Source: Dokdonia sp. Dokd-P16
GTDB taxonomy: Bacteria > Bacteroidota > Bacteroidia > Flavobacteriales > Flavobacteriaceae
DNA length: 64,000 nucleotides
Assembly: GCF_003095655.1 (NCBI RefSeq)
Contig: NZ_CP029151.1
Coordinates: 2,479,001 to 2,543,000 of the forward strand
Reading direction: 5' to 3'
Part shown: positions 25,344 to 34,313 of the stretch, piece by piece
Layout of the letters: each line of letters begins with the position of its first letter
Position numbering within the stretch: position 1 is the first letter of the stretch
Notes under the pieces: generated by a model
Databases searched by the model: none
What the model was told of the DNA's origin: nothing
The model's input: only the letters and a program-made list of their open reading frames with translations
Program-made: the position numbers and the translations under genes

Positions 25344-26552
25344 ATGAAAACAACAACGATAGATAATCATAGAACGGTGACTAAAAAGAAGAGTCTACCA
25401 GCTGCTCTCTGGGCATTGACCATAAGTGCCTTTGCGATAGGAACAACAGAATTTGTAATTGTAGGGCTGCTGTCTACCGTTGCAAACGATTTAGGCACAT
25501 CATTAACATCAGCAGGATTATTAGTGAGTCTCTATGCTATAGGTGTTGCTATTGGTGCACCCATTTTAACCGCCTTAACAGGTAAGATTCCAAGAAAACA
25601 GTTGTTAATGGGTATTATGGTGCTATTTATAATTGGTAATGGTCTAGCAGCAATTGCACCAAGTTTTGAATTATTGTTGTTGTCTAGAGTCGTAACAGGT
25701 TTTGCACACGGTGTATTTTTCTCTATCGGTTCTACTAATGCTGCAAGTTTAGTACCTAAAGATAAAAGAGCAACTGCCATTTCTATAATGTTTGCTGGTC
25801 TTACTGTGGCTATTGTAACTGGTGTGCCTTTGGGTACTTACATCGGTCAGAATTTTGGATGGAGAGCAACATTTATTGGTGTTGCGTTTTTAGGATTAAT
25901 AGGAGCAATAGCAAGTTTAGTTTTGGTTCCTAAAAACATCAAACAATCGGCTCCATTAAGACTAGTAGACCAATTAAAAGTGATTAAAAATCCGTCTATT
26001 TTATTGGTGCTTGCCATTACCGCATTTGGTTATGGTGGTACGTTTGTCACATTTACTTACTTAACGCCATTGTTAGAAAAAGTGACTGGTTTTTCTTCAG
26101 ATATGACTAGTGTTTTTCTTTTAATTTATGGGATTGCAATAGCTATAGGAAACATTGTAGGCGGTAAAGTTTCAAACAATAAACCAGGCAAAGCATTATT
26201 GGTAATGTTTGCGTTACAAGCCATAGTATTGTTTGTGTTGTACTTCACGGCTTCTAGTCAGATTTTTGCAATAATAACCTTGTTTTTTATGGGAATACTT
26301 GCCTTTTCAAACGTACCTGCATTACAGTTGTATGTAGTAAAAATGTCAGAAAAATATCTACCAGGAACCGAAGACGTAGCATCTGCATTAAACATAGCAG
26401 CTTTTAATGTTGGTATTGCTATTGGGGCTTATGTAGGTGGAATGGTGGTGGAGTCTGATCTAGGTGTCGCAGCGACTCCTTGGGTAGGAGGTGTGCTCGT
26501 AATTATAGGGTTCTTGCTAACCTTAGTTTTATTTAAAAAAGAAAAAATATAG
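25344..26552 (+). CDS. MFS transporter of the DHA1 drug/sugar exporter type
   Basis: 402 residues with 12 membrane helices. The N-terminal FAIGTTEFVIVGLLSTVANDLG is characteristic of the AraJ/YdhP-like exporters. The loop 2-3 motif is GAPILTALTGKIPRKQLLMG, and helix 4-5 contains SRVVTGFAHGVFFSIG and FAGLTVAIVTGVPLGTYIGQ (motif C region). It exports small molecules by proton exchange. As the last gene behind three periplasmic proteins, it may export their substrate or product. Confidence 0.85.
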   Translation: MKTTTIDNHRTVTKKKSLPAALWALTISAFAIGTTEFVIVGLLSTVANDLGTSLTSAGLLVSLYAIGVAIGAPILTALTGKIPRKQLLMGIMVLFIIGNGLAAIAPSFELLLLSRVVTGFAHGVFFSIGSTNAASLVPKDKRATAISIMFAGLTVAIVTGVPLGTYIGQNFGWRATFIGVAFLGLIGAIASLVLVPKNIKQSAPLRLVDQLKVIKNPSILLVLAITAFGYGGTFVTFTYLTPLLEKVTGFSSDMTSVFLLIYGIAIAIGNIVGGKVSNNKPGKALLVMFALQAIVLFVLYFTASSQIFAIITLFFMGILAFSNVPALQLYVVKMSEKYLPGTEDVASALNIAAFNVGIAIGAYVGGMVVESDLGVAATPWVGGVLVIIGFLLTLVLFKKEKI

Positions 26553-26572
26553 AATTCATAAGCTTCTAAATT

Positions 26573-26603
26573 AAAAAAGCCAATCTCTCGATTGGCTTTT
26601 TTT
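26573..26603. terminator. Bidirectional terminator between the MFS gene and prfB
   Basis: AAAAAAGCCAATC and GATTGGCTTTTTTT pair around TCTC. A- and T-runs on both sides let it serve both convergent genes. Confidence 0.9.
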
Positions 26604-26623
26604 GTTATTTAAAATTGGTTTAT

Positions 26624-27731
26624 TTAAAGCTCATCACTGGCTTCTTCTTGTCCCATCATCATGAGATAACCTTTCAGGAAAAGGTCGATATTACCATCTA
26701 GTACGGCATCTGTATTACCAGTCTCTACGCCGCTACGCACATCTTTTATGAGCTTATATGGGTGTAATACATAATTGCGTATTTGCGATCCCCATTCAAT
26801 AGCTTTCTTATCTGCTTCAATGGCATTACGGGCTTCCATTTGCTTGCGTAGTTCAAGTTCATACAGTTGCGAACGTAGCATCTGTAACGCTTTTGCGCGG
26901 TTATCATGTTGAGAACGCGAGTCTGAACACGAAATCTGTATACCAGTAGGGTGGTGGGTAAGTTGGACCTTAGTCTCAACCTTGTTTACATTTTGCCCTC
27001 CAGCACCAGAAGATCTTGCCGTAACAATATCATAGTCTGCTGGGTTAATTTCTATCTCGATACTATCATCTACAAGTGGATACACGTATACAGAGGCAAA
27101 TGAAGTATGACGTTTTGCATTACTGTCAAAAGGGGAGATGCGCACCAGTCTGTGTACACCGTTTTCACCTTTAAGCCAGCCAAAAGCAAAGTCTCCTTCA
27201 ATCTCTAGCGATACGGTTTTTATACCCGCAACATCACCTTCTTGAAAGTTAAGTTCTTTCACCTTCCAGCCTTGTTTTTCTGCATACATTAAGTACATAC
27301 GCATAAGCATTGCTGCCCAGTCGCAACTCTCTGTACCACCAGCACCAGCAGTGATTTGTAAGACACAGCTAAGCTCATCACCTTCTTCAGAAAGCATGTT
27401 TCTAAACTCTATATCTTCTATAAAAGCAGCTGCTTTGTCGTAACGATCTTGCACATTTTCTTCGGGAGCTTCTCCTTCTTTTGCAAATTCGTACAAGACT
27501 TCAAGATCCTCTATAAAAGTTTGAGCATCCTCGTAATCTGTCACCCATTTTTTCTTAGAACGCAACGCCTTCATAAAAGCCTCGGCCTCCTTGGGGTCAT
27601 TCCAAAAATTTGGGTCAAAGGTTTTTTCTTCTTCGTTTTGTATCTCGATGCGCTTGCGGTCTACGTCAAAGATATCTCCTTAAGCCGTCTACGCGCTCTT
27701 GGAGTGATTTTATGTGATCAGTTGTAATCAT
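26624..27731 (-). CDS. prfB: Peptide chain release factor 2 (programmed +1 frameshift)
   Basis: 368 residues in two frames. The first 21 codons run from ATG at 27731 ([20 protein letters not shown] then L) to an in-frame TGA at 27666-27668. After skipping one base, translation continues at GAC 27665-27667 with [19 protein letters not shown] and on to the end. The site has AGGAGA three bases before CTT TGA C, as in other bacterial prfB genes, where RF2 scarcity favours the shift. Domain motifs: RF2 tripeptide SPF near residue 200 and GGQ near 245 ([14 protein letters not shown]). RF2 releases peptides at UGA and UAA. It autoregulates through the shift. Confidence 0.95.
27661..27683 (-). promoter_or_regulatory. 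prfB recoding site
   Basis: On the minus strand: AGGAGA, TAT, CTT, TGA, C. The Shine-Dalgarno-like AGGAGA is kept although most genes in this window have no such motif before their start. Slip is from CUU to UUU with the base T at 27668 skipped. Confidence 0.92.
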
Positions 27732-27808
27732 ATGTTTCCCAGAAAGTGGGTGTATTTAAATTGATAATGTATGTAGTAAAAGACCAAGTGATGTCAATTG
27801 TTGAGGTC

Positions 27809-27826
27809 ACGCTTTCGCGAAAGCGT
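27809..27826. repeat. Dispersed palindrome, copy 7
   Basis: Full 18-mer, starting 5 bases past the trmD stop and 82 bases from the prfB start. Confidence 0.9.
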
Positions 27827-27831
27827 ACTCA

Positions 27832-28509
27832 TTACTCATCTAGTAAATCTGGTCTTCTTTCTTTTGTTCTTTGGTAGGCTTGTTCTTCTCGCCATTCTTC
27901 AATTTTAGGAGTGTTACCACTCGTTAAAATCTCAGGAACTTTCCAGCCTTTATATTCTGCCGGCCGAGTATAAATAGGTGGAGCAAGTAGTCCATCTTGA
28001 AAACTATCTGTAAGCGCCGAAGTCTCATTACCCAGCACGCCAGGAATTAATCGTATGACAGCATCGCAGAGTATAAGAGCGCCTAGCTCTCCACCACTCA
28101 AAACGTAGTCTCCTATGGATATTTCTTTAGTAATAAAATGATCTCTTACACGCTGATCTACTCCTTTATAATGACCGCACAAAATGATAATATTGCCTTT
28201 GAGGGAGATGGTGTTTGCCATTCCTTGATCTAGGGTATCTCCATCTGGAGTCATATAGATCACCTCATCATAGTCACGTTCAGATTTGAGCTTAGAGATA
28301 CATTTATCTATAGGCTCAATTTGCATCACCATTCCTGCGCCTCCACCAAACTGATAGTCGTCTACTTGCTTATAGTTTGTATCTGTGTAATCACGTAGAT
28401 TATGAAACTGCACATCTACTAATCCTTTTGCAATAGAGCGCTGCATGATAGAAGCTTCAAAAGGGCTTTTTAGTAAATCTGGTACAACGGTAATGATATC
28501 TATTCTCAT
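27832..28509 (-). CDS. trmD: tRNA (guanine-N1-)-methyltransferase
   Basis: 225 residues, usual length. SPOUT knot motifs: [61 protein letters not shown] and the C-terminal [20 protein letters not shown]. It methylates G37 of tRNAs at N1 using S-adenosylmethionine in a dimer and prevents frameshifting. No ribosomal protein L19 gene is directly adjacent, although that pairing is common elsewhere. Identity is firm. Confidence 0.96.
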   Translation of the reverse strand: MRIDIITVVPDLLKSPFEASIMQRSIAKGLVDVQFHNLRDYTDTNYKQVDDYQFGGGAGMVMQIEPIDKCISKLKSERDYDEVIYMTPDGDTLDQGMANTISLKGNIIILCGHYKGVDQRVRDHFITKEISIGDYVLSGGELGALILCDAVIRLIPGVLGNETSALTDSFQDGLLAPPIYTRPAEYKGWKVPEILTSGNTPKIEEWREEQAYQRTKERRPDLLDE

Positions 28510-28549
28510 AATCTTAATAAGGTTGAGCTATTGTAATAGGGCTATTATG

Positions 28550-28993
28550 CTAGCGAGCCCAAAAGTAATGTAAATCGGGGTCTTTATTAAATCCTAGGCG
28601 CTCATAAAGTTGTTGAGCAGGGTTTGTGATTTCTGTTTGTAAGACAATGCCTTTTTGATGTGACGACGTGCATAGTTCTTTTGCACTGTTTATAAGTAAA
28701 GTACCTATTCCTTTACCACGGTGAGTTGGGGTTATATATAAATCATTAAGTAGTAGCATGCGCTCCATACTTACTGATGAGAATAGTGGGTAAAGCTGAG
28801 TAAACCCTAAGGCCTCCGTTTCTTCACTGTCATGAAAGGCTATAAGAATAGTACTCTCATTATGAGAAAGCCTTTCTGTCAAAAATAGGTTTGCGCCTTC
28901 AAGGTCTGATGCTTGTCTATAAAATTGTCTATATCCATCAAACAGTGGTATTATGATGTTTAAATCTTCTAAAGTTGCTTTGCGTATGTGCAT
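28550..28993 (-). CDS. GNAT-family N-acetyltransferase
   Basis: 147 residues. Acetyl-CoA-binding motif A is LNDLYITPTHRGKGIGTLLINSA (about 83-105), with motif B around GIVLQTEITNPAQQLYERLGF. Transfers acetyl groups to an unknown amine. A terminator of the upstream minus-strand gene lies directly before its start, so it must have its own promoter or read-through. Confidence 0.85.
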   Translation of the reverse strand: MHIRKATLEDLNIIIPLFDGYRQFYRQASDLEGANLFLTERLSHNESTILIAFHDSEETEALGFTQLYPLFSSVSMERMLLLNDLYITPTHRGKGIGTLLINSAKELCTSSHQKGIVLQTEITNPAQQLYERLGFNKDPDLHYFWAR

Positions 28994-29027
28994 AAAAAAA
29001 ATCTGTACTACAAAGTACAGATTTTTT
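28993..29027 (-). terminator. Terminator of the coiled-coil protein gene
   Basis: AAAATCTGTACT and AGTACAGATTTT pair on the minus strand and are followed by seven or more T. It abuts the ATG of the GNAT gene. Confidence 0.85.
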
Positions 29028-29049
29028 GATTTTCTTAAAAATAAGCAGA

Positions 29050-29637
29050 CTATCCTTTTGCAGACTTAAGAGCTTTGTTGCGCTCGTCTTGAAGTTGGCG
29101 TCCTAATTTTTGTTCTTTTTCTAGTGCTTTACGGCGGTACTCATCAAACTCAACTTCTGTTTCATCAAGTTTGTGTTGTGCTTCTTTAGTGAGTACGTTA
29201 CTACTTCTAAACTTGTATATAAAAAACACAAGTCCAAGTAATAAAAGCCCAATAATGCTCCACATCATGGTCTGATAGCTTCCTTTGCTCATCTGGATGC
29301 CAAAGAAGTTTATAGAATCTTTTTCCTCTTCAGTTTCTGTAAGAGTTAATTGTATTTTTTCTAAGTCGGCACTTACTTTTGAGGCAGCTGATTGCTGCTT
29401 ATTCATTTCAGACTTAAGATTTTCAATTTCTGTTTGCAGTACATCGATACGCGCTTTTGCATTTTCTTGCAAGCGTGTCATCTTTACTTTATCTATTACT
29501 TTAAATTGCTGGTAATTATTAGAACCCTCAATAACTTCGGTAAATTGCTCGTCTATTGTTTTGCTAGCATCTTGAGCTTGTGTCACAGAAAATGACAGGA
29601 GGAATATAAAAACTATTGCTCTCGTAAAAAATCTCAT
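29050..29637 (-). CDS. Membrane-anchored coiled-coil protein
   Basis: 195 residues. Signal peptide MRFFTRAIVFIFLLSFSVTQAQ. Residues 40-105 are a periplasmic coiled coil (MTRLQENAKARIDVLQTEIE and following). One membrane helix at about 121-141 (MMWSIIGLLLLGLVFFIYKF) is followed by a cytoplasmic charged helix (DETEVEFDEYRRKALEKEQK). No enzyme motif. Flavobacteriia often carry such a gene near trmD. Function unknown. Confidence 0.7.
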   Translation of the reverse strand: MRFFTRAIVFIFLLSFSVTQAQDASKTIDEQFTEVIEGSNNYQQFKVIDKVKMTRLQENAKARIDVLQTEIENLKSEMNKQQSAASKVSADLEKIQLTLTETEEEKDSINFFGIQMSKGSYQTMMWSIIGLLLLGLVFFIYKFRSSNVLTKEAQHKLDETEVEFDEYRRKALEKEQKLGRQLQDERNKALKSAKG

Positions 29638-29763
29638 ATAGGTGGTTGTTTAAATATAATTGCGGATTATAAAAATCCTACGGTTTACAAAAGTACGTGT
29701 AAAGTATTAATGCTGGACGTCATGATATTCAAAAATATCATTATTTCTTTCGTTCGGCAGCAA

Positions 29764-30996
29764 TTATATTGATTCTTTCCCGTCATTTTCTGATTGTCGT
29801 TCTTTGCGTCTTTGTTCTCTTCTTTTTATACGCTGTTCTTTCTTGTAAGCTCTTCTTTCTTTTCCACTCATTGCTTCTAGCTCCTCCTCAGTAATTTTAT
29901 CTGCTTCTGCCTCTGCGTCAGAAAAATTAATCTCCTTATCTACATTCGTTTTAAAAGCATTAATCCATCCATTTTCAAAAATGCTGAATATCGTAGGAAA
30001 CACTCCAGCTTCTACATTATTAAGATCACCTTCTAGTGGAACCTTAAGCGCAAGGGTATTTGTTTCTTGGTTTTTGAGAATAAACTTAAAAACTCCTACA
30101 AATCCTTCCCATATCACTCCTAAGATACCGTCTTCCTTGCTTATCAGCTTACTATCTTCTATAAGTGGTTTTACATAGCCTTTAAGATAACCATCTGCTA
30201 TTGCAATCTCTCCAAAGACTTCTACGGTACCACTTTTAAAGTCAATCCCTCCGTAGTGTCTTGTAAGATCATTAATGGCAGTGATATTTGCATTTTCTAG
30301 CGCAAAATCAATATCCATATCAGGAATCTCTTTGATAAGGTTGATTTTACCATCTAGGTCAAATAAGCCCTGACCAATAGTTACACCAGTAGCTTTTATA
30401 GGTGATGGTAAATTGCGTTTTGCTTCTTTTACATTACGCAGGTTATCTGCAGTGAGTTCAACTTGATCCATGTATAAATCAATTTGGGGCTCTGTAGAGA
30501 TTTGTGCAAATCCTAGTTTTCCATCATGCACTTCAAAGTGGTTTATTTCTAAGGGTACAAGGTCTGTAAGTACAGCAGTCCAGTCATCTACATCTGCCTC
30601 TTGTCCTTCTGTTGGAGTGTTTTGATCTTCAAAAATGTAGGTTACCTGCGGACTATACATCTTTATTTCGGCAACAATTTTTCCATCAAAAATAGATTTC
30701 CACTCTACAGAAATATCTGTTTGCGGAAAATTGAGAAATGGCACCTGCGTCTGTGCGTCAACCTTGTTTAAGTAAAGTCCTTCTATTACATAAGCACCTC
30801 TGTAAAGTGCGATGTCTATATCTTCCACCTGTCCATAATAGCCAGGGATGTTTGCAAGAGTTTTATTTACATACTTCTTTACAATATAAGGAAGAAGTAA
30901 TCTTGCAATTATGAGTACTAAAATAATAGAAACCGGAATCCAGTATCTTTTTTTCTTTACTGCTTTGCGCTTAGTCTTTTGCTCATTATTATTCAT
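29764..30996 (-). CDS. DUF748-domain (AsmA-like) protein
   Basis: 410 residues from the ATG at 30996 (MNNNEQKTKRKAVKKKRYW); the 16-residue extension to 31044 is not favoured. A basic N-terminus is followed by one membrane helix (WIPVSIILVLIIARLLLPYI). The rest is a periplasmic strand-rich DUF748 region (VEDIDIALYRGAYVIEGLYL, INHFEVHDGKLGFAQI), related to AsmA-type proteins that may move lipids between membranes. The tail (about 375-410) is highly charged. It lies downstream of gap but is separated by a terminator. Confidence 0.8.
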   Translation of the reverse strand: MNNNEQKTKRKAVKKKRYWIPVSIILVLIIARLLLPYIVKKYVNKTLANIPGYYGQVEDIDIALYRGAYVIEGLYLNKVDAQTQVPFLNFPQTDISVEWKSIFDGKIVAEIKMYSPQVTYIFEDQNTPTEGQEADVDDWTAVLTDLVPLEINHFEVHDGKLGFAQISTEPQIDLYMDQVELTADNLRNVKEAKRNLPSPIKATGVTIGQGLFDLDGKINLIKEIPDMDIDFALENANITAINDLTRHYGGIDFKSGTVEVFGEIAIADGYLKGYVKPLIEDSKLISKEDGILGVIWEGFVGVFKFILKNQETNTLALKVPLEGDLNNVEAGVFPTIFSIFENGWINAFKTNVDKEINFSDAEAEADKITEEELEAMSGKERRAYKKEQRIKRREQRRKERQSENDGKESI

Positions 30997-31050
30997 AGCG
31001 CAAATGTCTGTAAATGTTAAAATTACTTGCGTTAACAATCTCACAAATAT

Positions 31051-31077
31051 AAAAAGCCACCTGGTGAGGTGGCTTTT
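31051..31077 (-). terminator. Terminator of gap
   Basis: AAAAAGCCACCT and AGGTGGCTTTTT pair around a short loop, with T-run on the minus strand, about 85 bases past the gap stop. Confidence 0.85.
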
Positions 31078-31125
31078 TGTGTATGGTTAAGATTGCTGTG
31101 AAGTAACCTATCTTGTGTTTACATC

Positions 31126-31143
31126 ACGCTTTCGCGAAAGCGT
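31126..31143. repeat. Dispersed palindrome, copy 8
   Basis: Full 18-mer between the gap stop (31163) and the gap terminator, so it is part of the transcript's 3' untranslated region. Confidence 0.9.
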
Positions 31144-31162
31144 AACAACTACAAGTATGATT

Positions 31163-32605
31163 CTAGTAATATGTAAATCTGCGCACCTTTGCAATGTACT
31201 TAGCAAGGCGTATAACTTGATGGCTATATCCATACTCGTTATCATACCAAACGTAAAGTATAACGTTTTTACCATCCTTACGTACTATCGTAGCATTACT
31301 GTCATAAATACTAGGAGCAGATGATCCTATGATGTCGCTAGATACGAGTTCGTTATCAATAGAATACTTGATTTGCTCTACAAGAGCTCCTTCAAGCGCA
31401 TATTTTTTAAGAAGCGTGTTGATTCCCTTTATGCTTGTTTTCTTATTCAGTTCTAGATTAAGTATCGCAAGTGAACCGTTAGGTACAGGAACGCGTATCG
31501 CATTTGAAGTAAGTTTCCCTTCAAAATGAGGTAGCGCTTTACTCACTGCAGCTCCAGCACCAGTCTCTGTGATTACCATGTTAAGTGCAGCAGCACGACC
31601 TCTACGGTACTTGCTGTGCATGTTATCAACTAGGTTCTGATCATTTGTATATGCATGTATCGTTTCTAGGTGTCCTGTTTCTACACCTAATGTATCATCA
31701 ATCGCTTTAAGGATAGGAGTGATGGCATTAGTAGTACAAGAAGCAGCAGAGAAAATATTGATTTCATCTGGGTTGTTCTCTAAGTGGTTTACACCGTGTA
31801 CAATGTTAGGAATCCCTTTTCCAGGAGCAGTAAGAAGTACTTTAGCAGCTCCTTTGCTTACTAAATGTCTACTTAACTGTTCTTTATCACGGAAGGCTCC
31901 AGTATTATCAATAACCAACGCATCGCTTATTCCGTATGCAGTATAATCGATATCTTCTGGTGCGTTTGCACTTATGAAGTTTACGGTAGTACCATTAATG
32001 ATAAGTGCTTTATTTTCTGCATCTATAGTTACAGTTCCTGTAAAGTCACCGTGTACAGAATCACTTTTAAGAAGGCTAGCTCTTTTTTCAAGAACTGTCT
32101 GGTCGACAACACCGCGTGTTACTACTGCTCTAAGGCGTAGCTGACTACCTTTACCGGTGCGCGTCATTAACTCTCTTGCAACAAGACGACCTATGCGTCC
32201 AAAACCATAAAGAACAACATCTTTAGGTTCGATAGGAGTTACATTTTCGGCAGGCTTTAAGCGTTGCGCTACAAAACTAGTTGCATTTGCATTATCCTCT
32301 AGGTGATACTCATAAGTAAGTTTACCAATATCAAGCTTAGACGGAGGAAGGTTAAGTTGCTTGATTGCTTCAGCAATTTCTACACTATCAAAAATTGAGA
32401 TAGGCTTCCCTACAAAGGCACCTGCATACTCGTGTAAATCTAGAATCTGGCTCACGTTGCGATCCATTACTTGATTTCTAAATACTACAAGTTCTATGGC
32501 GCTGTCGTACCATAAATCACTAGCAATTTTAATAAATTCTACAGTTGCTCTACGGCGATCTGCTTGAAAGGATAGTTCTTTTTCGTACGTTTCTGATTGA
32601 CTCAT
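31163..32605 (-). CDS. gap: Glyceraldehyde-3-phosphate dehydrogenase, long form
   Basis: 480 residues, about 140 longer than the standard enzyme. The extra part is an N-terminal helical extension of about 125 residues (ELSFQADRRRATVEFIKIAS and following). The NAD domain starts at VVLYGFGRIGRLVARELM near residue 128. The catalytic cysteine is in SAASCTTNAI, near 291, followed by the histidine in ETIHAYTNDQNLVD and the substrate-binding TGAGAAVSKALPHFEGKL. It catalyses the oxidative phosphorylation of glyceraldehyde 3-phosphate, or the reverse in gluconeogenesis. Long forms are known in Bacteroidota. It has a consensus promoter. Confidence 0.92.
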   Translation of the reverse strand: MSQSETYEKELSFQADRRRATVEFIKIASDLWYDSAIELVVFRNQVMDRNVSQILDLHEYAGAFVGKPISIFDSVEIAEAIKQLNLPPSKLDIGKLTYEYHLEDNANATSFVAQRLKPAENVTPIEPKDVVLYGFGRIGRLVARELMTRTGKGSQLRLRAVVTRGVVDQTVLEKRASLLKSDSVHGDFTGTVTIDAENKALIINGTTVNFISANAPEDIDYTAYGISDALVIDNTGAFRDKEQLSRHLVSKGAAKVLLTAPGKGIPNIVHGVNHLENNPDEINIFSAASCTTNAITPILKAIDDTLGVETGHLETIHAYTNDQNLVDNMHSKYRRGRAAALNMVITETGAGAAVSKALPHFEGKLTSNAIRVPVPNGSLAILNLELNKKTSIKGINTLLKKYALEGALVEQIKYSIDNELVSSDIIGSSAPSIYDSNATIVRKDGKNVILYVWYDNEYGYSHQVIRLAKYIAKVRRFTYY

Positions 32606-32668
32606 TACGATGTAGTTAAAAGGTTTGTTTTGGTTTTACGAAAATGTAAATACACTTAAATTTTGCGG

Positions 32669-32698
32669 CAAAAGTATATATTTTAAGTGGGTACGCAA
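32669..32698 (-). promoter_or_regulatory. Promoter of gap
   Basis: On the minus strand TTG (32698-32696), 19-base spacer, then TACTTTTG (32676-32669). Perfect TTG-N19-TAnnTTTG, 64 bases before the start codon. Confidence 0.8.
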
Positions 32699-32723
32699 AC
32701 GATTTCGTTGTCGAATTTGATGT

Positions 32724-32757
32724 AAAAAAATAACCCCTCCGGTATGGAAGGGTTATT
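32724..32757 (-). terminator. Terminator of the degP-like gene
   Basis: AATAACCC and GGGTTATT arms followed by TTTTTTTA on the minus strand, 20 bases past the stop. Confidence 0.8.
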
Positions 32758-32777
32758 CACTTTTATGTGTCTAATTA

Positions 32778-34196
32778 TTAATCGAAGATAAAGCGGTTGC
32801 GTTCTCCTTTTTGATCTACAAAAACGATACTTACAGGTTCATTTACACTTTTGTTTTTAAAGATGTTCTTTACATCTTCTATAGAATTTACCATCACGTC
32901 ATCTATTTCTGAGATTACAAGTCCCTCAATTCTATAACGTTTCATTGCTTCTGTAAGCGTCTGGCTTATTACTACACCATTTTTAGCTTTGTATTTTGCA
33001 AGGTCTTTTGGCGATGCATTTTTTACTTGTATGCCTAATCGCTCAATGTCAAAAGTGATTGACTTTATTAGTTTGACAGGCAATGTCATTTTAGTATCGT
33101 CTCTTAATATTTCAACTTGAACAACATCATCAGGTCGCTTTGAGTTAATGTATCCAGTTAAGTCAGAAAATTTTGTAATATTAATATTGTCTAATTTCTT
33201 AATAATATCTCCAGTCTTTAATCCTGCTTGTTCTGCGCCACTTTCAAACTCTACACCAGCAACATAAAAGCCTTCGGCAGTTTTTAGGTTTTCGGCTTTT
33301 GCAATTTCGGCTGTAAGTGTACCGCCACTAACTCCCAAGATTCCTTTTTGGACAGAGCCAAACTGCATAATGTCTTCCATGATCTTTCGAGCATTATTTG
33401 AAGGTACGGCAAATGCGTATCCTACGTAGGACCCAGTTTGTGAGGTGATGGCAGTATTAATACCAATGAGCTCACCAAAAATATTCACCAAAGCTCCACC
33501 GCTATTTCCAGGGTTGATAGCTGCATCTGTTTGTATAAAGGACTGGTAGTTTGCATCGCGCTCGTCTATATCACGAGCTTTTGCAGATACAATCCCAGCG
33601 GTTACTGTAGAGGTTAAGTTAAAAGGATTACCTACGGCAAGTACCCATTCTCCTACTTTGGTACCATCACTATCGCCAAATGGGATATAAGGAAGTTCTT
33701 CACCAGCATCTATTTTTAATATTGCAATGTCTGCCTTTGCATCTTTACCTACCACTTCTGCCATGAAGGTTTTATTGTTGTTTAAAGTGACTTCAACTTC
33801 TGTAGCGCCATCTATCACGTGATTATTTGTGATTATAAAGCCATCGCCAGAGATGATAACTCCACTTCCTGCACCTACAATACCTTTGTTTGCCTGGCCG
33901 CCACCTCTCAGATATTCCATCATGTTGCGAGGTTGTCTATATTCTTGTACGTTTTTAACGTGTACCACTCCATTTACCGTTCTTTCGGCAGCTTCTGTAA
34001 AATCTACACCACTTGCAGCAGCAGTGAGTGCTTCATAATTGACCGGTTTATAAGTAGGTGTATTATCTATTTGAGTAGGGTAAGAAGCTACTTGTGTAGG
34101 CTGCTCAATAAAGAGTTTATATGATCCTAGCGTGATTGCGCCTGCTAGTACGGCGATTAAAAGTGTTCCTGCGATTTTTTTCATAGTCCGTTGCAT
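32778..34196 (-). CDS. DegP/HtrA-family periplasmic serine protease
   Basis: 472 residues (or 468 from the ATG at 34184). An N-terminal signal or anchor helix (KKIAGTLLIAVLAGAITLGSY) precedes the trypsin-like domain with triad His 126 (ITNNHVIDGA), Asp 156 (KADIAILKI) and Ser 232 (INPGNSGGALVN). Two PDZ domains follow: about 285-375 (GILGVSGG) and 395-470 (LGIQVKNASPKDLAK). It degrades or refolds misfolded envelope proteins. The triad is intact. Confidence 0.93.
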   Translation of the reverse strand: MQRTMKKIAGTLLIAVLAGAITLGSYKLFIEQPTQVASYPTQIDNTPTYKPVNYEALTAAASGVDFTEAAERTVNGVVHVKNVQEYRQPRNMMEYLRGGGQANKGIVGAGSGVIISGDGFIITNNHVIDGATEVEVTLNNNKTFMAEVVGKDAKADIAILKIDAGEELPYIPFGDSDGTKVGEWVLAVGNPFNLTSTVTAGIVSAKARDIDERDANYQSFIQTDAAINPGNSGGALVNIFGELIGINTAITSQTGSYVGYAFAVPSNNARKIMEDIMQFGSVQKGILGVSGGTLTAEIAKAENLKTAEGFYVAGVEFESGAEQAGLKTGDIIKKLDNINITKFSDLTGYINSKRPDDVVQVEILRDDTKMTLPVKLIKSITFDIERLGIQVKNASPKDLAKYKAKNGVVISQTLTEAMKRYRIEGLVISEIDDVMVNSIEDVKNIFKNKSVNEPVSIVFVDQKGERNRFIFD

Positions 34197-34286
34197 TTAT
34201 TCAATAATCGTTAAAATTAAAAATTTAGTATCTCCACGGTTTCTATTTAACTGCCATTTAACACGAGAAACGAAATCGAGATTTGC

Positions 34287-34294
34287 TATTTTTG
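34287..34294 (+). promoter_or_regulatory. Probable -7 element of dapF
   Basis: TATTTTTG lies 19 bases before the dapF ATG. No TTG at the expected -33 distance, so only the -7 half of the consensus is seen. Confidence 0.45.
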
Positions 34295-34313
34295 TCGTAA
34301 TAAAGCATTAAAA

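Noticed and set aside
27449-27727. Short plus-strand frame opposite prfB
   Set aside because: It is antisense to the RF2 gene, with no family similarity; a shadow frame.
26624-27731. prfB as a frameshifted pseudogene
   Set aside because: The stop is exactly TGA C after CTT with AGGAGA upstream, the standard programmed site; all domains downstream are intact.
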